This document shows positions 24,098-33,980 of a DNA stretch of 34,467 nucleotides, piece after piece. Source of the DNA: Conus ventricosus (lineage: Eukaryota; Mollusca; Gastropoda; Neogastropoda; Conidae); contig CM031600.1 of NCBI GenBank assembly GCA_018398815.1, positions 55,122,868-55,157,334 of the forward strand, given 5' to 3'. Each line of letters starts with the position of its first letter. Within the stretch, counting starts at the first letter, position 1. Under the pieces are notes generated by a model. It made no database searches. It had not been told where the DNA came from and saw only the letters and a list, made by a program, of their open reading frames with translations. The position numbers and the translations under genes were made by a program.

Positions 24098-24632
24098 TTA
24101 ATAATATAAATAATAATAATGAATACTTATATAGCGCCTATTCTCGGCTAGAGACCAAGCTCTAAGCGCTTTACAATCAACACTCGTTTACACAACAGGC
24201 TGCCTACCTGGGTAGTGCCGACTGAAGAGCTGCCAGCCGGCGCTTCATTCAGTCGTTTCCCGTGTCATCCAGTCAGTATCGTTCAATATCGATCACTCAT
24301 TTTCCTTACTTCCTTCATTCTTTCCATTTCTCACGCAGGGTGCATGCTATGTGTAACGTGTCATCCATACCAACGGCCAAACTGGCCTACTCTTCCGAAA
24401 GTTGGTGATGGGATTTTACGTGTGTGCAAGATGTTATGCGTGCGTTCACACACGGAACCTCGGTTTATAGTCTCATTCGAAGGACTGTATGGAAAATGGA
24501 GTCAGAACCAATGTTAACTCCGAGGGAAAAATCCCCCTGTACCGAAACGCCCCGGCGGAGGTTCGAAACAGCAACCCCAGGATCACCAAGATTACGAGTC
24601 CGGCGCTCTACCAACTGAGCTATTCCGGACCC
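24098..24632 (-). mobile_element. tRNA-derived SINE, minus strand, about 535 bp
   Basis: Read on the minus strand, it begins at 24632 with a tRNA-like head: A box TAGCTCAGTTGG (24611-24622), GTAGAGC, an anticodon-like CGT in CCGGACTCGTAATC (threonine type if genuine), and B box near 24559-24569. The body contains the palindromic-looking AAGCGCTT and GGCGCTATATAAGTATTC, and the element ends in an A/T-rich (ATT)n tail near 24098. This head-body-(ATT)n order is the usual SINE layout; SINEs move using LINE machinery. The tail resembles one common in invertebrate SINE families, but I cannot name the family. No clear target duplication seen. Confidence 0.85.
24555..24632 (-). promoter_or_regulatory. 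Internal RNA polymerase III promoter of the SINE
   Basis: The A box fits TRGYNNARNNGG exactly. The B box (GTTTCGAACCT) deviates by one base from GGTTCRANNCY, and extra bases (GCTGT) disrupt the T-arm. It resembles a tRNA but is not an intact tRNA gene. Confidence 0.75.
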
Positions 24633-24654
24633 GTCAGCCCCACAACCTCATTAC

Positions 24655-24697
24655 TCTCCTCTGTCTGTCTGTCTGTCTGTCTTTCTCTGTCTCTGTC

Positions 24698-24772
<75 letters not shown>

Positions 24773-24801
24773 CTCTCTCTCTCTCGCTGTTCTCCCTCTC
24801 T

Positions 24802-24832
<31 letters not shown>

Positions 24833-24904
24833 CTCTCGCTATCTGTGGGTCTTTGTCTCTGTTCCTCCTTCCCCCCCTTCTTTCTGTCTCTCTGTTACAA
24901 ACAC

Positions 24905-24974
<70 letters not shown>

Positions 24975-25054
24975 GACACACACAGACACACAGACACACA
25001 GACACACACACACACACACACACACACACCCCACACACACACACACACACATTC
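24655..25054. repeat. (CTGT)n-(CT)n-(CA)n compound array
   Basis: CTGT at 24660-24710, (CT)n at 24710-24785, CTGT again, unique 60 bp, then (CA)n at 24904-25054 with CAGA interruptions. Confidence 0.94.
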
Positions 25055-26145
25055 ACACCAGTAATGTAACCATATTTTGTCATTGGACATTGTCTGTAAA
25101 CACTACACGAGTTCGCATGCGTGTGTTCGTGCGTGCATGCTTGTGTATGTGGTTTATAACATACGAATAAAACAATGTTAATAGAAAAAATATATAGCGA
25201 GTTACGTATCCGGTTTGGCAGCTGGTTGCGTACACATTCACATTCTGAATTTTACGTTCTGGACTATCCTTTTTTTCAAAGGTGGACTGACATGGTTTAC
25301 TTTTTGTTAACTTTCTAAAAAGAAATGATGTACTTATTTCTCTGTATATAATGCGTGTATTTGAAATGTGATATTCATCATCTGTTTCACGGCATATTTT
25401 GTTCCACTGGCATTTTAGAATGTTTGGGGTTTTTTCCTGTTACAAGGTCACCGCTAGAATTTCATTGATGTTATATTGAACTTCGTTTATTAAGAGACTG
25501 GACAGTTCATTATCTTTTTATGGGTGATTCTTTTTCCTAGATGCATCCTACCCAGTATGCTTTAATATCATTTTGACAAAAGTTCATCCATGTAGGCTGG
25601 TTATTTTCTTCTCTGATTACATCATTGTATACACATTCAACGTAAGAATCTTCTCTTGTTTGTGTTATATGAACCCAAAACTTGATTATCCGGCAGATTA
25701 TCTTTTAGACGAAGAGGACGTTTATCCGTTTCCATTTCTTCAAGTCTTCCATCATCGGGGGCTTTTTATTAGATCCCCAAGCCTGTTTTAAGAAACCTGC
25801 GAACGACATGCTCATTTATGTGAGAAGACTTAAAAGATTTGTGTGATGAAAGTTATCGTCCTTTGTTCTCAACGAAAGGAAACCACATGTCGACACCACA
25901 TGTAGGAACAGGCAAAACAAGTGTCAAATAAGTTTGAAATAATTTGGAATGTTTATGTTATTGTTTTTGAACATTCTTACCAGTGTGTGTATGTGTACAG
26001 CTTTGTATCTTTGTTTCCAGGTGTTCTGTTGCTCTGTCAAGTTTTCCTGACGTGCCAAAGATTGTTTAAAGGTACGTGTATTGCTGTGTCTAATTGCTGT
26101 ACCATGTCTGAAAAATACTCCAGTTCCTATTCTGTTTTTATCATT
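25055..26145. other. AT-rich unique region, no confirmed gene
   Basis: About 1.1 kb of unique, AT-rich sequence. Short open frames on both strands show no recognisable domain. It has the texture of intron or old retrotransposon sequence. A possible small exon is described separately at 26021-26071. Confidence 0.6.
26021..26071 (+). other. Candidate 51-bp internal exon
   Basis: Bounded by TTGTATCTTTGTTTCCAG on the left (pyrimidine-rich tract plus AG) and AAAG|GTACGTG on the right, both close to the metazoan splice consensus. Its length is a multiple of three and one of the three frames is open (VLLLCQVFLTCQRLF). No neighbouring exon could be identified, so this rests on splice-site strength alone. 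Confidence 0.22.
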
Positions 26146-26397
26146 CTGTCGATCAATCTATCTGTCTGTCTGTCTGCCTGTCTGTCTCTCTTTCTATCTG
26201 TCTGTCTATCTATCTAACTGTCTGTCTGTCTGTACGTCTGTCTATCTATTTATCTATCTATCTATCTAACCGTCTGTCTACCTCTATCTATCTATCTGTC
26301 TGTCTGTCTGTCTGTCTATCTATGTATTTATCTATCTATCTGTCTCTACATATGTCTGTCTGTCGATCTCTCTGTCTGTCTGTCTGTCTCTCTCTCG

Positions 26398-26480
<83 letters not shown>
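26146..26480. repeat. (CTGT)n/(CTAT)n followed by (CT)n
   Basis: Mixed CTGT and CTAT tetranucleotides for about 240 bp, passing into pure (CT)n at 26393-26480. Confidence 0.96.
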
Positions 26481-26483
<3 letters not shown>

Positions 26484-26691
26484 AAGTTCAGTTCACCCAA
26501 GTGGTAGGGCACCGCTCCACAAAAAGAACTAGAACACAATGTTGCATACAGAACAGCAAAAACACTGACACGATGCATTTGTTTCATTGCTTCCTCCACC
26601 CAAGGACTTCATTTCAAAGCTTTCGCCTTGTGGCTTGGTCACTGGACAGACAAGGTCTGACAAAAATATAAGACAATGAAAGACGCATGCA
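26481..26691. other. Unique island between arrays
   Basis: About 210 bp without recognised features, between a (CT)n and a (CA)n/(CGCA)n array. On the minus strand it is separated from the LINE at 26993 only by the array, but does not continue its reading. Confidence 0.5.
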
Positions 26692-26992
<301 letters not shown>

Positions 26993-27815
26993 TGGATTTG
27001 GTTACTCTAACCAAAAAATGAGAGACTTCTGAAACATAAAACATTTAATAGTGTTACCCCGCTGAGGGGTGTTAACTGGCGTTTTAACCGTATTTTAGAT
27101 AGATATTCAGTATCTGCAAGTCTTCGAAGAATTCATGTCACACATTATTCTGACCAGTTGTAAACTAGACTCCTAATGTTTGGCTAGAATGTTGATGGAT
27201 CCCATACCATACGTAAATACTGCATATATCGGATTTCACAGGTTTTCCCGCTTTCCGGGCAAACGGCAGTTAGTTAAACATTGATTTCTATGGAGGCATG
27301 ACACAAAACAAAACAAAAACCTGTCAAGAGTGTCTACACAGCTCTGAAAAGAACTGCAATGTCCTGCAAGGAAGACTTCTGTAACATTTGCAGGCTGAGA
27401 TGACATGTTCAACATGGTTCACTGCAATTCCAGGATATTTTGAATTCTGTCGTACCATAATAGCCAATGTTTCTATGCATAGCACAGATACGTAAGGGAA
27501 TAGAGGGTCTCCTGTCTACAGCATCTTTTAATTAATTTCAAACCACATGTCATCACATAGAATTGTATGGGTTTTTTTTAATAGAATGCACTAACTCAAT
27601 TGCATTATCGTCTTGGAAACCAAATTGTTTTAATGCTCTGAACATAAAATCCTGATTTTTTTTTAATCGAATCAAAAATTTTTGTGTGTGAAAATTCTTT
27701 CTAAGAGCAGTGTGGGTAAATTATGTTTGCCTAGATAGGTTATGGTATCATATATGCACAGCAACAACTTCATCGCCCTCATCCTCGGTGATCTTCCTAC
27801 AATAAAGAAAACGTG
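26993..27815 (-). pseudogene. Decayed LINE reverse transcriptase core, minus strand
   Basis: Read right to left across all three frames. First GRSPRMRAMKLL...CIYDTITYLGKHNLP (27795-27710), then FDSI (palm motif A region, near 27675), then FRALKQFGF (near 27635). Next come RQ.DPLFPY and CIETLAIMVRQNSKYPGI (27520-27425) with one base lost inside RQGDP. Where YADDT is expected, NVTEVFLAG appears (27398-27370), so the catalytic Asp pair is lost. KRQLTPL follows near 27075. The motif order is that of L1/Tx1-like LINEs. Multiple frameshifts, stops and the lost active site show it is long dead. Both ends are truncated, the 3' side by a microsatellite. Identification comes from several motifs in correct order, so it is firmer than any single frame would allow. 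Confidence 0.75.
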
Positions 27816-27817
27816 TC

Positions 27818-28027
27818 TCAACCTCTGAAGTCCTTCATTCCCTGCTGTCTCGGTGTCCATTTTTCATCCACAAATATGTCAGTGGGGTCAAGTCGTTCCA
27901 GGTCCTCAGTGTCTGTCTGTCCATTCATGAGGACTGTCGTTGGAGGGACGTGCTTGTGGTCTACGTTACACGAGGGAAGACAGTCATAAAGTTTCCCTGT
28001 TCCGAACAGATCGAGTTTGTCTTGCAT
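27818..28027 (-). CDS. Unassigned 69-codon open frame, possible exon
   Basis: Runs from an ATG at 28027 to a TGA at 27818-27820. It has a varied, protein-like composition (MQDKLDLFGTGKLYDCLPSC, then DTEDLERLDPTDIFVDEKW) unlike the low-complexity frames elsewhere. The 3' side reads GACTTCAGAG|GTTGAGAC, which could be a splice donor just before the stop. It lies directly upstream of the decayed reverse transcriptase on the same strand, but its sequence does not match the region expected before a LINE fingers domain. It may be a host exon, part of another element, or chance. No function is proposed. Confidence 0.3.
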   Translation of the reverse strand: MQDKLDLFGTGKLYDCLPSCNVDHKHVPPTTVLMNGQTDTEDLERLDPTDIFVDEKWTPRQQGMKDFRG

Positions 28028-28029
28028 TG

Positions 28030-28880
28030 CTGTTTTTGACCAGTAGATCTGACTTTTGCAAAACGTGTTTCCGTGTGATATTTACTGACGATGTAACTTA
28101 CACACAATATTACGCAAAATAAAAACGTAACCATTTTGAACGTCTCTTGAAGAGGGTCCCAGAACCTCCCATGAAGCGCAAGAAATGTCTAGAATGTCCC
28201 ATTCATTTTGATGGTTAAACTGATATTCCACGCCTTTTGACTGATCATGCTATATCATGATTTTCGGGTTTTCGACTATATCAACTAGAAATAATCGGAG
28301 TTTTTGATGTTTGAGAAACGAGTTGTGTTGGAGTTGAAAGACACTTCTCTGATTTGGGACTGTTGTAGCGAACATGCAAAGGTTGAATTTGTGGTTCTTC
28401 CCCCAGGCGTGAAGGCTTTAAGTTGGTTACCAGATTTATCTTTCATTTTATGTGGGGATGTGATTCAATGAGAGATTAGATCCAACCTTTTTGTCATTAA
28501 CCTCAAACAGGAGTTTAATAAACTATATAGTAACGCTGGTAATAACTGTCGTCAGGAAGAAAGCTTTTGAGTAGTGTACATCAGAACAGGCACAGCTGGT
28601 AGGTACCCACCGAAGTGATTTTGCTGTGGAGCAGTGTCTCCACCACTGGGTGGCTTCGTGGTTGTTTGATAGACAAACAAACTCCCTGTGCTCTTCTGAC
28701 AACTGGGCTAGGCTGTGAAAGAGGTGGCTGTGTCTGTGGACGTCAGAACGAGCGGCGTGAGAGGAATGCTGCTGGGGAGTGAAAAAAAAAAGACAGGAAG
28801 GAAAGAGGTTATAACAATAGTTTGGAGAAAAAAAATTCTAGATTTCAAAATGTTCATATCATAATTGGCGATGTTTATGA
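28030..28880. other. Unique region, no gene recognised
   Basis: About 850 bp of unique, moderately AT-rich sequence. Short frames only, with no motif seen on either strand. Confidence 0.6.
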
Positions 28881-29012
28881 ATATTGCTATTGTTTTTTTT
28901 TCTTCAGCAAATGTTTGTACTTATTTCTCTTTTTTTTTTCAACTTCTATTTTAATGAAATTGTTTGCTGCCCTCTCTTCGCCGGAGGATTTGGCCTCGTC
29001 AAATACATTCTG

Positions 29013-29016
<4 letters not shown>
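28881..29016 (+). mobile_element. Probable LINE 3' UTR tail
   Basis: Long T-runs, then GGAGGATTTGGCCTCGTCAA and ATACATTCTGATTC leading directly into (CT)n. The order GG...GGCC...AAATA.ATTCTGATTC resembles the 3' ends at 3160-3200 and other invertebrate LINE tails, where the poly(A) signal precedes short CTGATTC repeats. The AATAAA is degraded to AATACA. No coding part is attached. Confidence 0.35.
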
Positions 29017-29089
<73 letters not shown>

Positions 29090-29162
29090 CTCTCTCTTTC
29101 TCGCTCTCTCTCGCTCTCTCTCTCTCCGTCTTTTTCTCTCTCTCTCTTTCTCTCTCTCTCTA

Positions 29163-29225
<63 letters not shown>

Positions 29226-29246
29226 GTCTGTCTCTCTCTCTGCCTG

Positions 29247-29310
<64 letters not shown>

Positions 29311-29327
29311 GCCAGTCTGTCTATATG

Positions 29328-29394
<67 letters not shown>
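29017..29394. repeat. (CT)n array, about 380 bp
   Basis: CT with sporadic CGCT, CTTT, CTGCCTGTCTGT and CTATAT interruptions. One of the longest CT arrays in the window. Confidence 0.97.
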
Positions 29395-29396
<2 letters not shown>

Positions 29397-29397
<1 letters not shown>

Positions 29398-29574
29398 CCA
29401 CTCTGGGTCTGCCAGATTCAGATTCAGGCAGTGACGTTCTCTGGTGCCCCAGCACTGGAGCCTCACGTTCAGGTCATGTTTTTAGGTCTTCCAGCGAGGG
29501 AGCTGGATTCACGTCACGATCTTCTCGTTCTGGAAAACGAGGCACAATGATAAATGTCAACAGTTTACGTTTGG

Positions 29575-29577
<3 letters not shown>
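29397..29577 (+). other. Unique island, possible exon after a (CT)n tract
   Basis: The CT array ends ...CTCTCAG, so the array plus AG forms a textbook polypyrimidine tract and acceptor. The downstream frame from 29397 is open (STLGLPDSDSGSDVLWC, then Ser/Arg-rich SRSSRSGKRG). However, any CT array followed by CAG gives this appearance, the donor side is a GT microsatellite with no distinct site, and no second exon is seen. Confidence 0.2.
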
Positions 29578-29651
<74 letters not shown>

Positions 29652-29656
29652 CGTGC

Positions 29657-29688
<32 letters not shown>

Positions 29689-29896
29689 TGCGTGCGTGCT
29701 GCGTGCGTGCGTGCGTGCGTGCGTGTGTGTGTATGTATGTGTGTCTCAGAAAGAGAGAAAGAAAGATAGAGGAAGAGTAAGAGAGAGAGAGAGGGGGGGG
29801 GGCAGACAGAGAAAAACAGAGAGAGAGGGGGAATTGGAGAGAGAGGGTGACAAAGACAGGCAGACAGACGGACAGACGTGGAGACACACATGCAGA

Positions 29897-29974
<78 letters not shown>

Positions 29975-30035
29975 GCGAGAGACAGAGACACAGAGAGAGA
30001 AAGAAAAGAGAAGGGGGAGAGGGGGGGGGGGGGGG
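29578..30035. repeat. (GT)n-(GTGC)n followed by (GA)n
   Basis: (GT)n at 29578-29646, (GTGC)n with single-base losses at 29646-29724, then GA-rich sequence with a pure (GA)n at 29901-29970 and poly-G at 30020-30035. Confidence 0.96.
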
Positions 30036-30104
30036 TCCTCACGCTTGCTTCCAGAAGAGGGCGCATCTTTGTAAACTGTCATGCCAACCTCAATCAGGGT
30101 GAAT

Positions 30105-30772
30105 TAGAGGTCTGTACGTGTTTTCTTTTTACAAATGGCATAACAAGTATAAAATCAATAACAAGCCAGACAAGAAAAGTAAATCAAAGGAGAAGAAGAG
30201 AACCGACCGAGACATCATAGCCAGGATAGGCAAGGCGCGAGCAGCACTCATCATGCTAAAGAACATCTGGGCCTCAGGAGAGATCGCAAAGACGATAAAA
30301 TCGCGTATCTTCAATTCAAACGTGAAGTCGGTTCTGCTCTACGGCTGCGAGACTTGGAAAATGACCAAGGCAATACAGCAAAAAAAAATCAGACCTTCAT
30401 CAACACCTGTCTGAGGCGCATCTTCAAAATCAGACGGCCAGAGAAGATCAACAATGAAGATCTATGGAAGCAAGCAGGACAGGAACCAGTGGCCTAGCAG
30501 ATTCTGCGGAGGAAATGGGCTGGATTGGACACACTCTCAGGAAGCCAGCATCCAGCACCACACGCCAAGCCCTGACATGGAACACCAGGGGAAAAGGAAG
30601 AGAGGCCGACCTCGCAGCAGCTGGAGGCGAGACACTGAGGCAGAGATAAAGAGGAGGGGACCAACTGGACAGGCATTCAGTGAGCAGCCCAGAACGGAGT
30701 GCGATGGCGGAGTGTTGTCGATGGCCTATGCTCACACTTCAGCTAGGGGCCTAAGTAAGTAAGTAAGAAGAA
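30105..30772 (+). pseudogene. RTE-like LINE ORF 3' end, decayed
   Basis: C-terminal part of an RTE-clade-like non-LTR polyprotein. Seen in order: DRDIIARIGKARAALIMLKN, IKSRIFNSNVKSVLLYGCET with W next (30310-30360), [29 protein letters not shown], and [12 protein letters not shown] near 30600. The LLYG.ETW, LRRI..I, N.DLW, W.GH..R and RGRP..W motifs are the hallmark of this C-terminal region. Frameshifts occur at the A9 run near 30380, near 30525 and near 30590, and there is an in-frame TAG near 30497. It ends in (AAGT)n at 30752-30767, the short-repeat tail usual in RTE elements. 5' truncated close to a (GA)n/poly-G tract. Confidence 0.8.
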
Positions 30773-31160
30773 GAGAAAAAGAGGAGCAAAGAAGGAACAG
30801 AGAAAGAATGGGAAAAATAAGAACGAGAGATAAAGTAAAAAAAATAAAATAAAAAAACAGAAAAGAAGTAAAGAAAGGAAAAGGAAGGAAGGAAAAGGAA
30901 AAAAAACTGAAGGGGAGAGAGAGAGAGAGAGGGGGGGGGGGAGGGAGGAAAAAGAGAGAGAGAAGAGAGAGAGAGTGTGTGTGTATGTGTGTGTGTGTGG
31001 GTGGGTGTGTGCACAGACATTGGTTTCAACCTGGAGGCCCAGTGAAACCACAGGGTGGGGGGGGGGGGGGGGGAGGAGAGAGAGAGAAAAGAGAAAAAGA
31101 AAGAGAGACAGACAGACAGACAGAGAGAGAGAGAAAGAGAGAGAGAGAGCACAGACATCC
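30773..31160. repeat. Purine-rich arrays with two short hairpin islands
   Basis: Mixed GAAAG/GGAA sequence at 30773-30910, (GA)n with poly-G, GT at 30974-31000, poly-G at 31056-31073, and (GA)n/(GACA)n at 31075-31150. The hairpin islands are at 31013-31052 and 31152-31190. Confidence 0.9.
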
Positions 31161-31190
31161 GTTTCAACCTGGCGGCTTTGTGAAACCAGG

Positions 31191-31575
31191 CAGGTCGATC
31201 TTACCCACATAGCTGCAGTCCCCCAGGTCTTCAAGGAAACCACGCCTCAAAGAGAATCATCGTAAACACACCTCCACCTTCACACGGTTGTCTGACACAC
31301 TGATTACAGGAGGAAAGTAAACGTGTGTCACCCCATGACTCCGCCGTGAGTGTGTGTGTGGAGGGGGGGGGGGGGTCTTCAACAATGTGATTTTGTCCAG
31401 GTGGGGGGCAGGGCGCTGTTTTTTTTTACCCCTCCCCTCCGCTCCCCCACCTCATGAGGGAGGTGTTCCTATCAATTGGTGGGATGTCCCACTTGTACGT
31501 GCCTCTCCCGCCGCCGCTGGTTGAATGTTCCGTGTGGTCTGTTTAGTGCTTGTGAGAAGAACGACGAACTTTCTG

Positions 31576-31577
<2 letters not shown>
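31191..31577. other. Unique region, no gene recognised
   Basis: Unique sequence with poly-G near 31363, a T9 run near 31420 and C-rich stretches. No supported frame or RNA gene. Confidence 0.6.
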
Positions 31578-31621
<44 letters not shown>

Positions 31622-31627
31622 TGGTGG

Positions 31628-31670
<43 letters not shown>

Positions 31671-31718
31671 TCGCGCGCGCGCGCGGGGTGTGTGTGTGTG
31701 TGGTGTGTGTGTGTGTGT

Positions 31719-31756
<38 letters not shown>
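31578..31756. repeat. (GT)n-(GTGC)n-(CG)n-(GT)n array
   Basis: (GT)n, GGTGGT, (GCGT)n at 31629-31670, CGCGCGCGCGCG at 31673-31684, then GT with GGTG interruptions. Confidence 0.95.
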
Positions 31757-31757
<1 letters not shown>

Positions 31758-32034
31758 CTTCTGTCGGAATGCCTTTCCTGTTCTTTTACTCTGCAGGCTG
31801 TATCATTCAGGACTCGTGCTAAGATATCACAAACGACAGTCTTTGTTTTGTTTCTCTTTTGTTTGCTTGTTTCTGTCTGTTAGTTTTTTTTAAATGAAGC
31901 TCAGGGGTCAGCTCAGATATGGGGGAAGGAAGGAAGGAGGAAGGCGAAGTGGGAGAGAAGGGAGAGATCAAATTGTATCCTTTCAAAGAGCGCTACTAAT
32001 AATAATGACAAGTCTCCAATGCCGTTTCTCGAAG

Positions 32035-32035
<1 letters not shown>
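31757..32035. other. Unique region with an acceptor-like site
   Basis: Contains TTCCTGTTCTTTTACTCTGCAG at 31772-31794, a good splice-acceptor look-alike, followed by a short frame without a matching donor. 31920-31965 is purine-rich. No gene is supported. Confidence 0.5.
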
Positions 32036-32097
<62 letters not shown>

Positions 32098-32140
32098 ACG
32101 CAAACAAATGCTCCCCCCCCTCTCTCTCTCTCTCTCTCTG

Positions 32141-32224
<84 letters not shown>

Positions 32225-32306
32225 GTACGAGAGCGCGCGCGTGGCACAGACGCCCACACAAATACACACACACACGCAAACACAAATACATGCGCGTGCG
32301 CGCGCG

Positions 32307-32372
<66 letters not shown>

Positions 32373-32383
32373 GCACACACACA

Positions 32384-32434
<51 letters not shown>

Positions 32435-32447
32435 CTCTCACACACAC

Positions 32448-32497
<50 letters not shown>

Positions 32498-32528
32498 ACA
32501 CACACACACGCACGCTGCGCGCATCTAC

Positions 32529-32601
<73 letters not shown>

Positions 32602-32709
32602 AGCGCGCGCGCGTGCGTGTGCATGTGTCTGTCTGTAGCTCTCTCACTCACTCTGTCTGTCTGTCTGTCTCTCTCTCCCTCTCTCTCTTGCTCTCTTGAA
32701 GGCTCCAGG

Positions 32710-32788
<79 letters not shown>
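32036..32788. repeat. Large compound (CA)n/(CT)n/(CG)n array, about 750 bp
   Basis: Successive blocks: (CA)n, short unique plus (CT)n, (CA)n of about 80 bp, CGCGCG islands near 32233 and 32295, (CA)n, (CT)n, (CA)n, (CT)n of about 65 bp, CGCGCGCG near 32605, CTGT, then (CA)n to 32788. Confidence 0.96.
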
Positions 32789-32789
<1 letters not shown>

Positions 32790-33345
32790 TCCACCGATGC
32801 CAATGTCAAATATTTCACCACAGCTGACTTCAGAGAGCTCAACCAGCTTTCTCGCCAACCCTCCGGCATTCAGATTGACTCAGATGCCTGGGCTTAATCC
32901 TTGCATGCTTGAACCGCACTAATACAGCTGCAAATGAAGAATAGAAGGAGGGAAGGGGAAGGAAAAGAGAGCAGAAGAAGACAGGAGAATGGGGGGGGGG
33001 GGGGGGGGGGGCGAGAAAAGAAGTGAACTGAAATAAATCAGAAAATAGTTAGACTTACAGCCAAAATAATAGCAATGAAAAACTAGTCATGAAATGAATC
33101 GAGTTCGTTGGGGTTCTAAACCTCCCCTGTATAAATAAACAGTGTTGTGGTTCTCCAGTAACGTGAGCTTTTCTTTTGAAAATATTCGCTCGTCAACTTT
33201 TGTTTTTTTGGATGCTTTGTTTTACTTTTTGTTTTTGTTTTTTTCTTCTTTTTCCTTTCTTTTTTTTCGTCCTTAGCATTTTGTCAAGTTTGACATTGAA
33301 AACATCTCCACATTTATTCACATGTAGGGAGCCCATCCCCCAACC
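32640..33345 (+). repeat. Partial copy D of the long unit
   Basis: The order CTGT/CT tract, (CA)n, CCAATGTCAAAT, ..., CTGGGCTTAATC.TTGCATGCTT, ..., AATACAGCTGCAAATGAAGAA matches 11595-11760 of unit A (GCCAGTGTCAGATC, GGGCCTAATCGTTAGATGC, TACAACCGCAAAAATAAAG). Then GTGAACTGAAATAA...AATAGCAATGAAAA matches 12098-12160 and 19096-19155, and CGCTCGTCAAC and CGTCCTTAGCATTTTGTCA correspond to 12285-12360 and 19310-19440. It is clearly more diverged than A or B. Confidence 0.65.
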
Positions 33346-33563
33346 GTCAGTTCTTTTTTTCTTTAGCTATGTTGCGGGCAGACAGAAAGACAGACAGACC
33401 GACAGACAAACATGGGTGACCCAAAACCTATATGCAGCACCCACAGCCCTACGTCTGTGCGCAGTGTAACACAATGCAATAGAATGCACAGAAAAAAAAT
33501 GCACGAGATCCTAACACAGATCTAACTTACATGCTTTATGTAAGTAAATGGACAGATTCAGAG

Positions 33564-33639
<76 letters not shown>

Positions 33640-33640
33640 A
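33346..33640. other. Unique sequence and (GA)n array
   Basis: Unique sequence to about 33565, including CAGACAGACCGACAGAC, then (GA)n at 33568-33635. Confidence 0.7.
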
Positions 33641-33745
33641 CGAACGCGTGTGTCTGTGCCTGTCGATGTGATGCATCCCATCGGCATAATGATGGCTTAC
33701 TCCAGTACAAAGGATGGGATCGGATTGAAACATGCATGCAAGGGG
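33640..33745 (-). repeat. Inverted copy of a unit block
   Basis: Read on the minus strand (TTCAATCCGATCCCATCC, then TGGAGTAAGCCATCAT), this matches the plus-strand blocks at 13827-13885 and 19707-19765 (TTCAATCCGAATTTTCCG, then GGAGCAGGCCATTG). It is the only unit block seen in opposite orientation. Confidence 0.65.
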
Positions 33746-33980
33746 GACCTCAGTTTGAAATCTCACCTGAACACTTGGACGTAGATGGAATCTGCACAGA
33801 TCTTGACGAAAACAAAAGCTCCTCCATCCTCGTGTTTCTAACAAGAATTCAACCGAAGATCCTTGAATGAAGAGAAAAATATTTCTATCCCCCAGACCAA
33901 CAAGCCGCTCCGTGAAGACCAAAGGGAAGACTGGGACCACACGGTCTGGTTTCAGCCAATTACGAATGCGCCTTGTCTGA

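Noticed and set aside
24555..24632. A genuine tRNA-Thr gene on the minus strand
   Set aside because: The T-arm carries extra bases, the B box deviates, there is no immediate T-run terminator, and the sequence continues into a SINE body and (ATT)n tail.
30448..30735. A minus-strand gene opposite the RTE-like LINE
   Set aside because: The plus strand explains the region through several ordered LINE motifs; the minus frame is its shadow.
31894..32922. A 342-codon frame rich in HTHT and SLSL
   Set aside because: It is entirely the translation of (CA)n and (CT)n arrays with short unique islands, on both strands.
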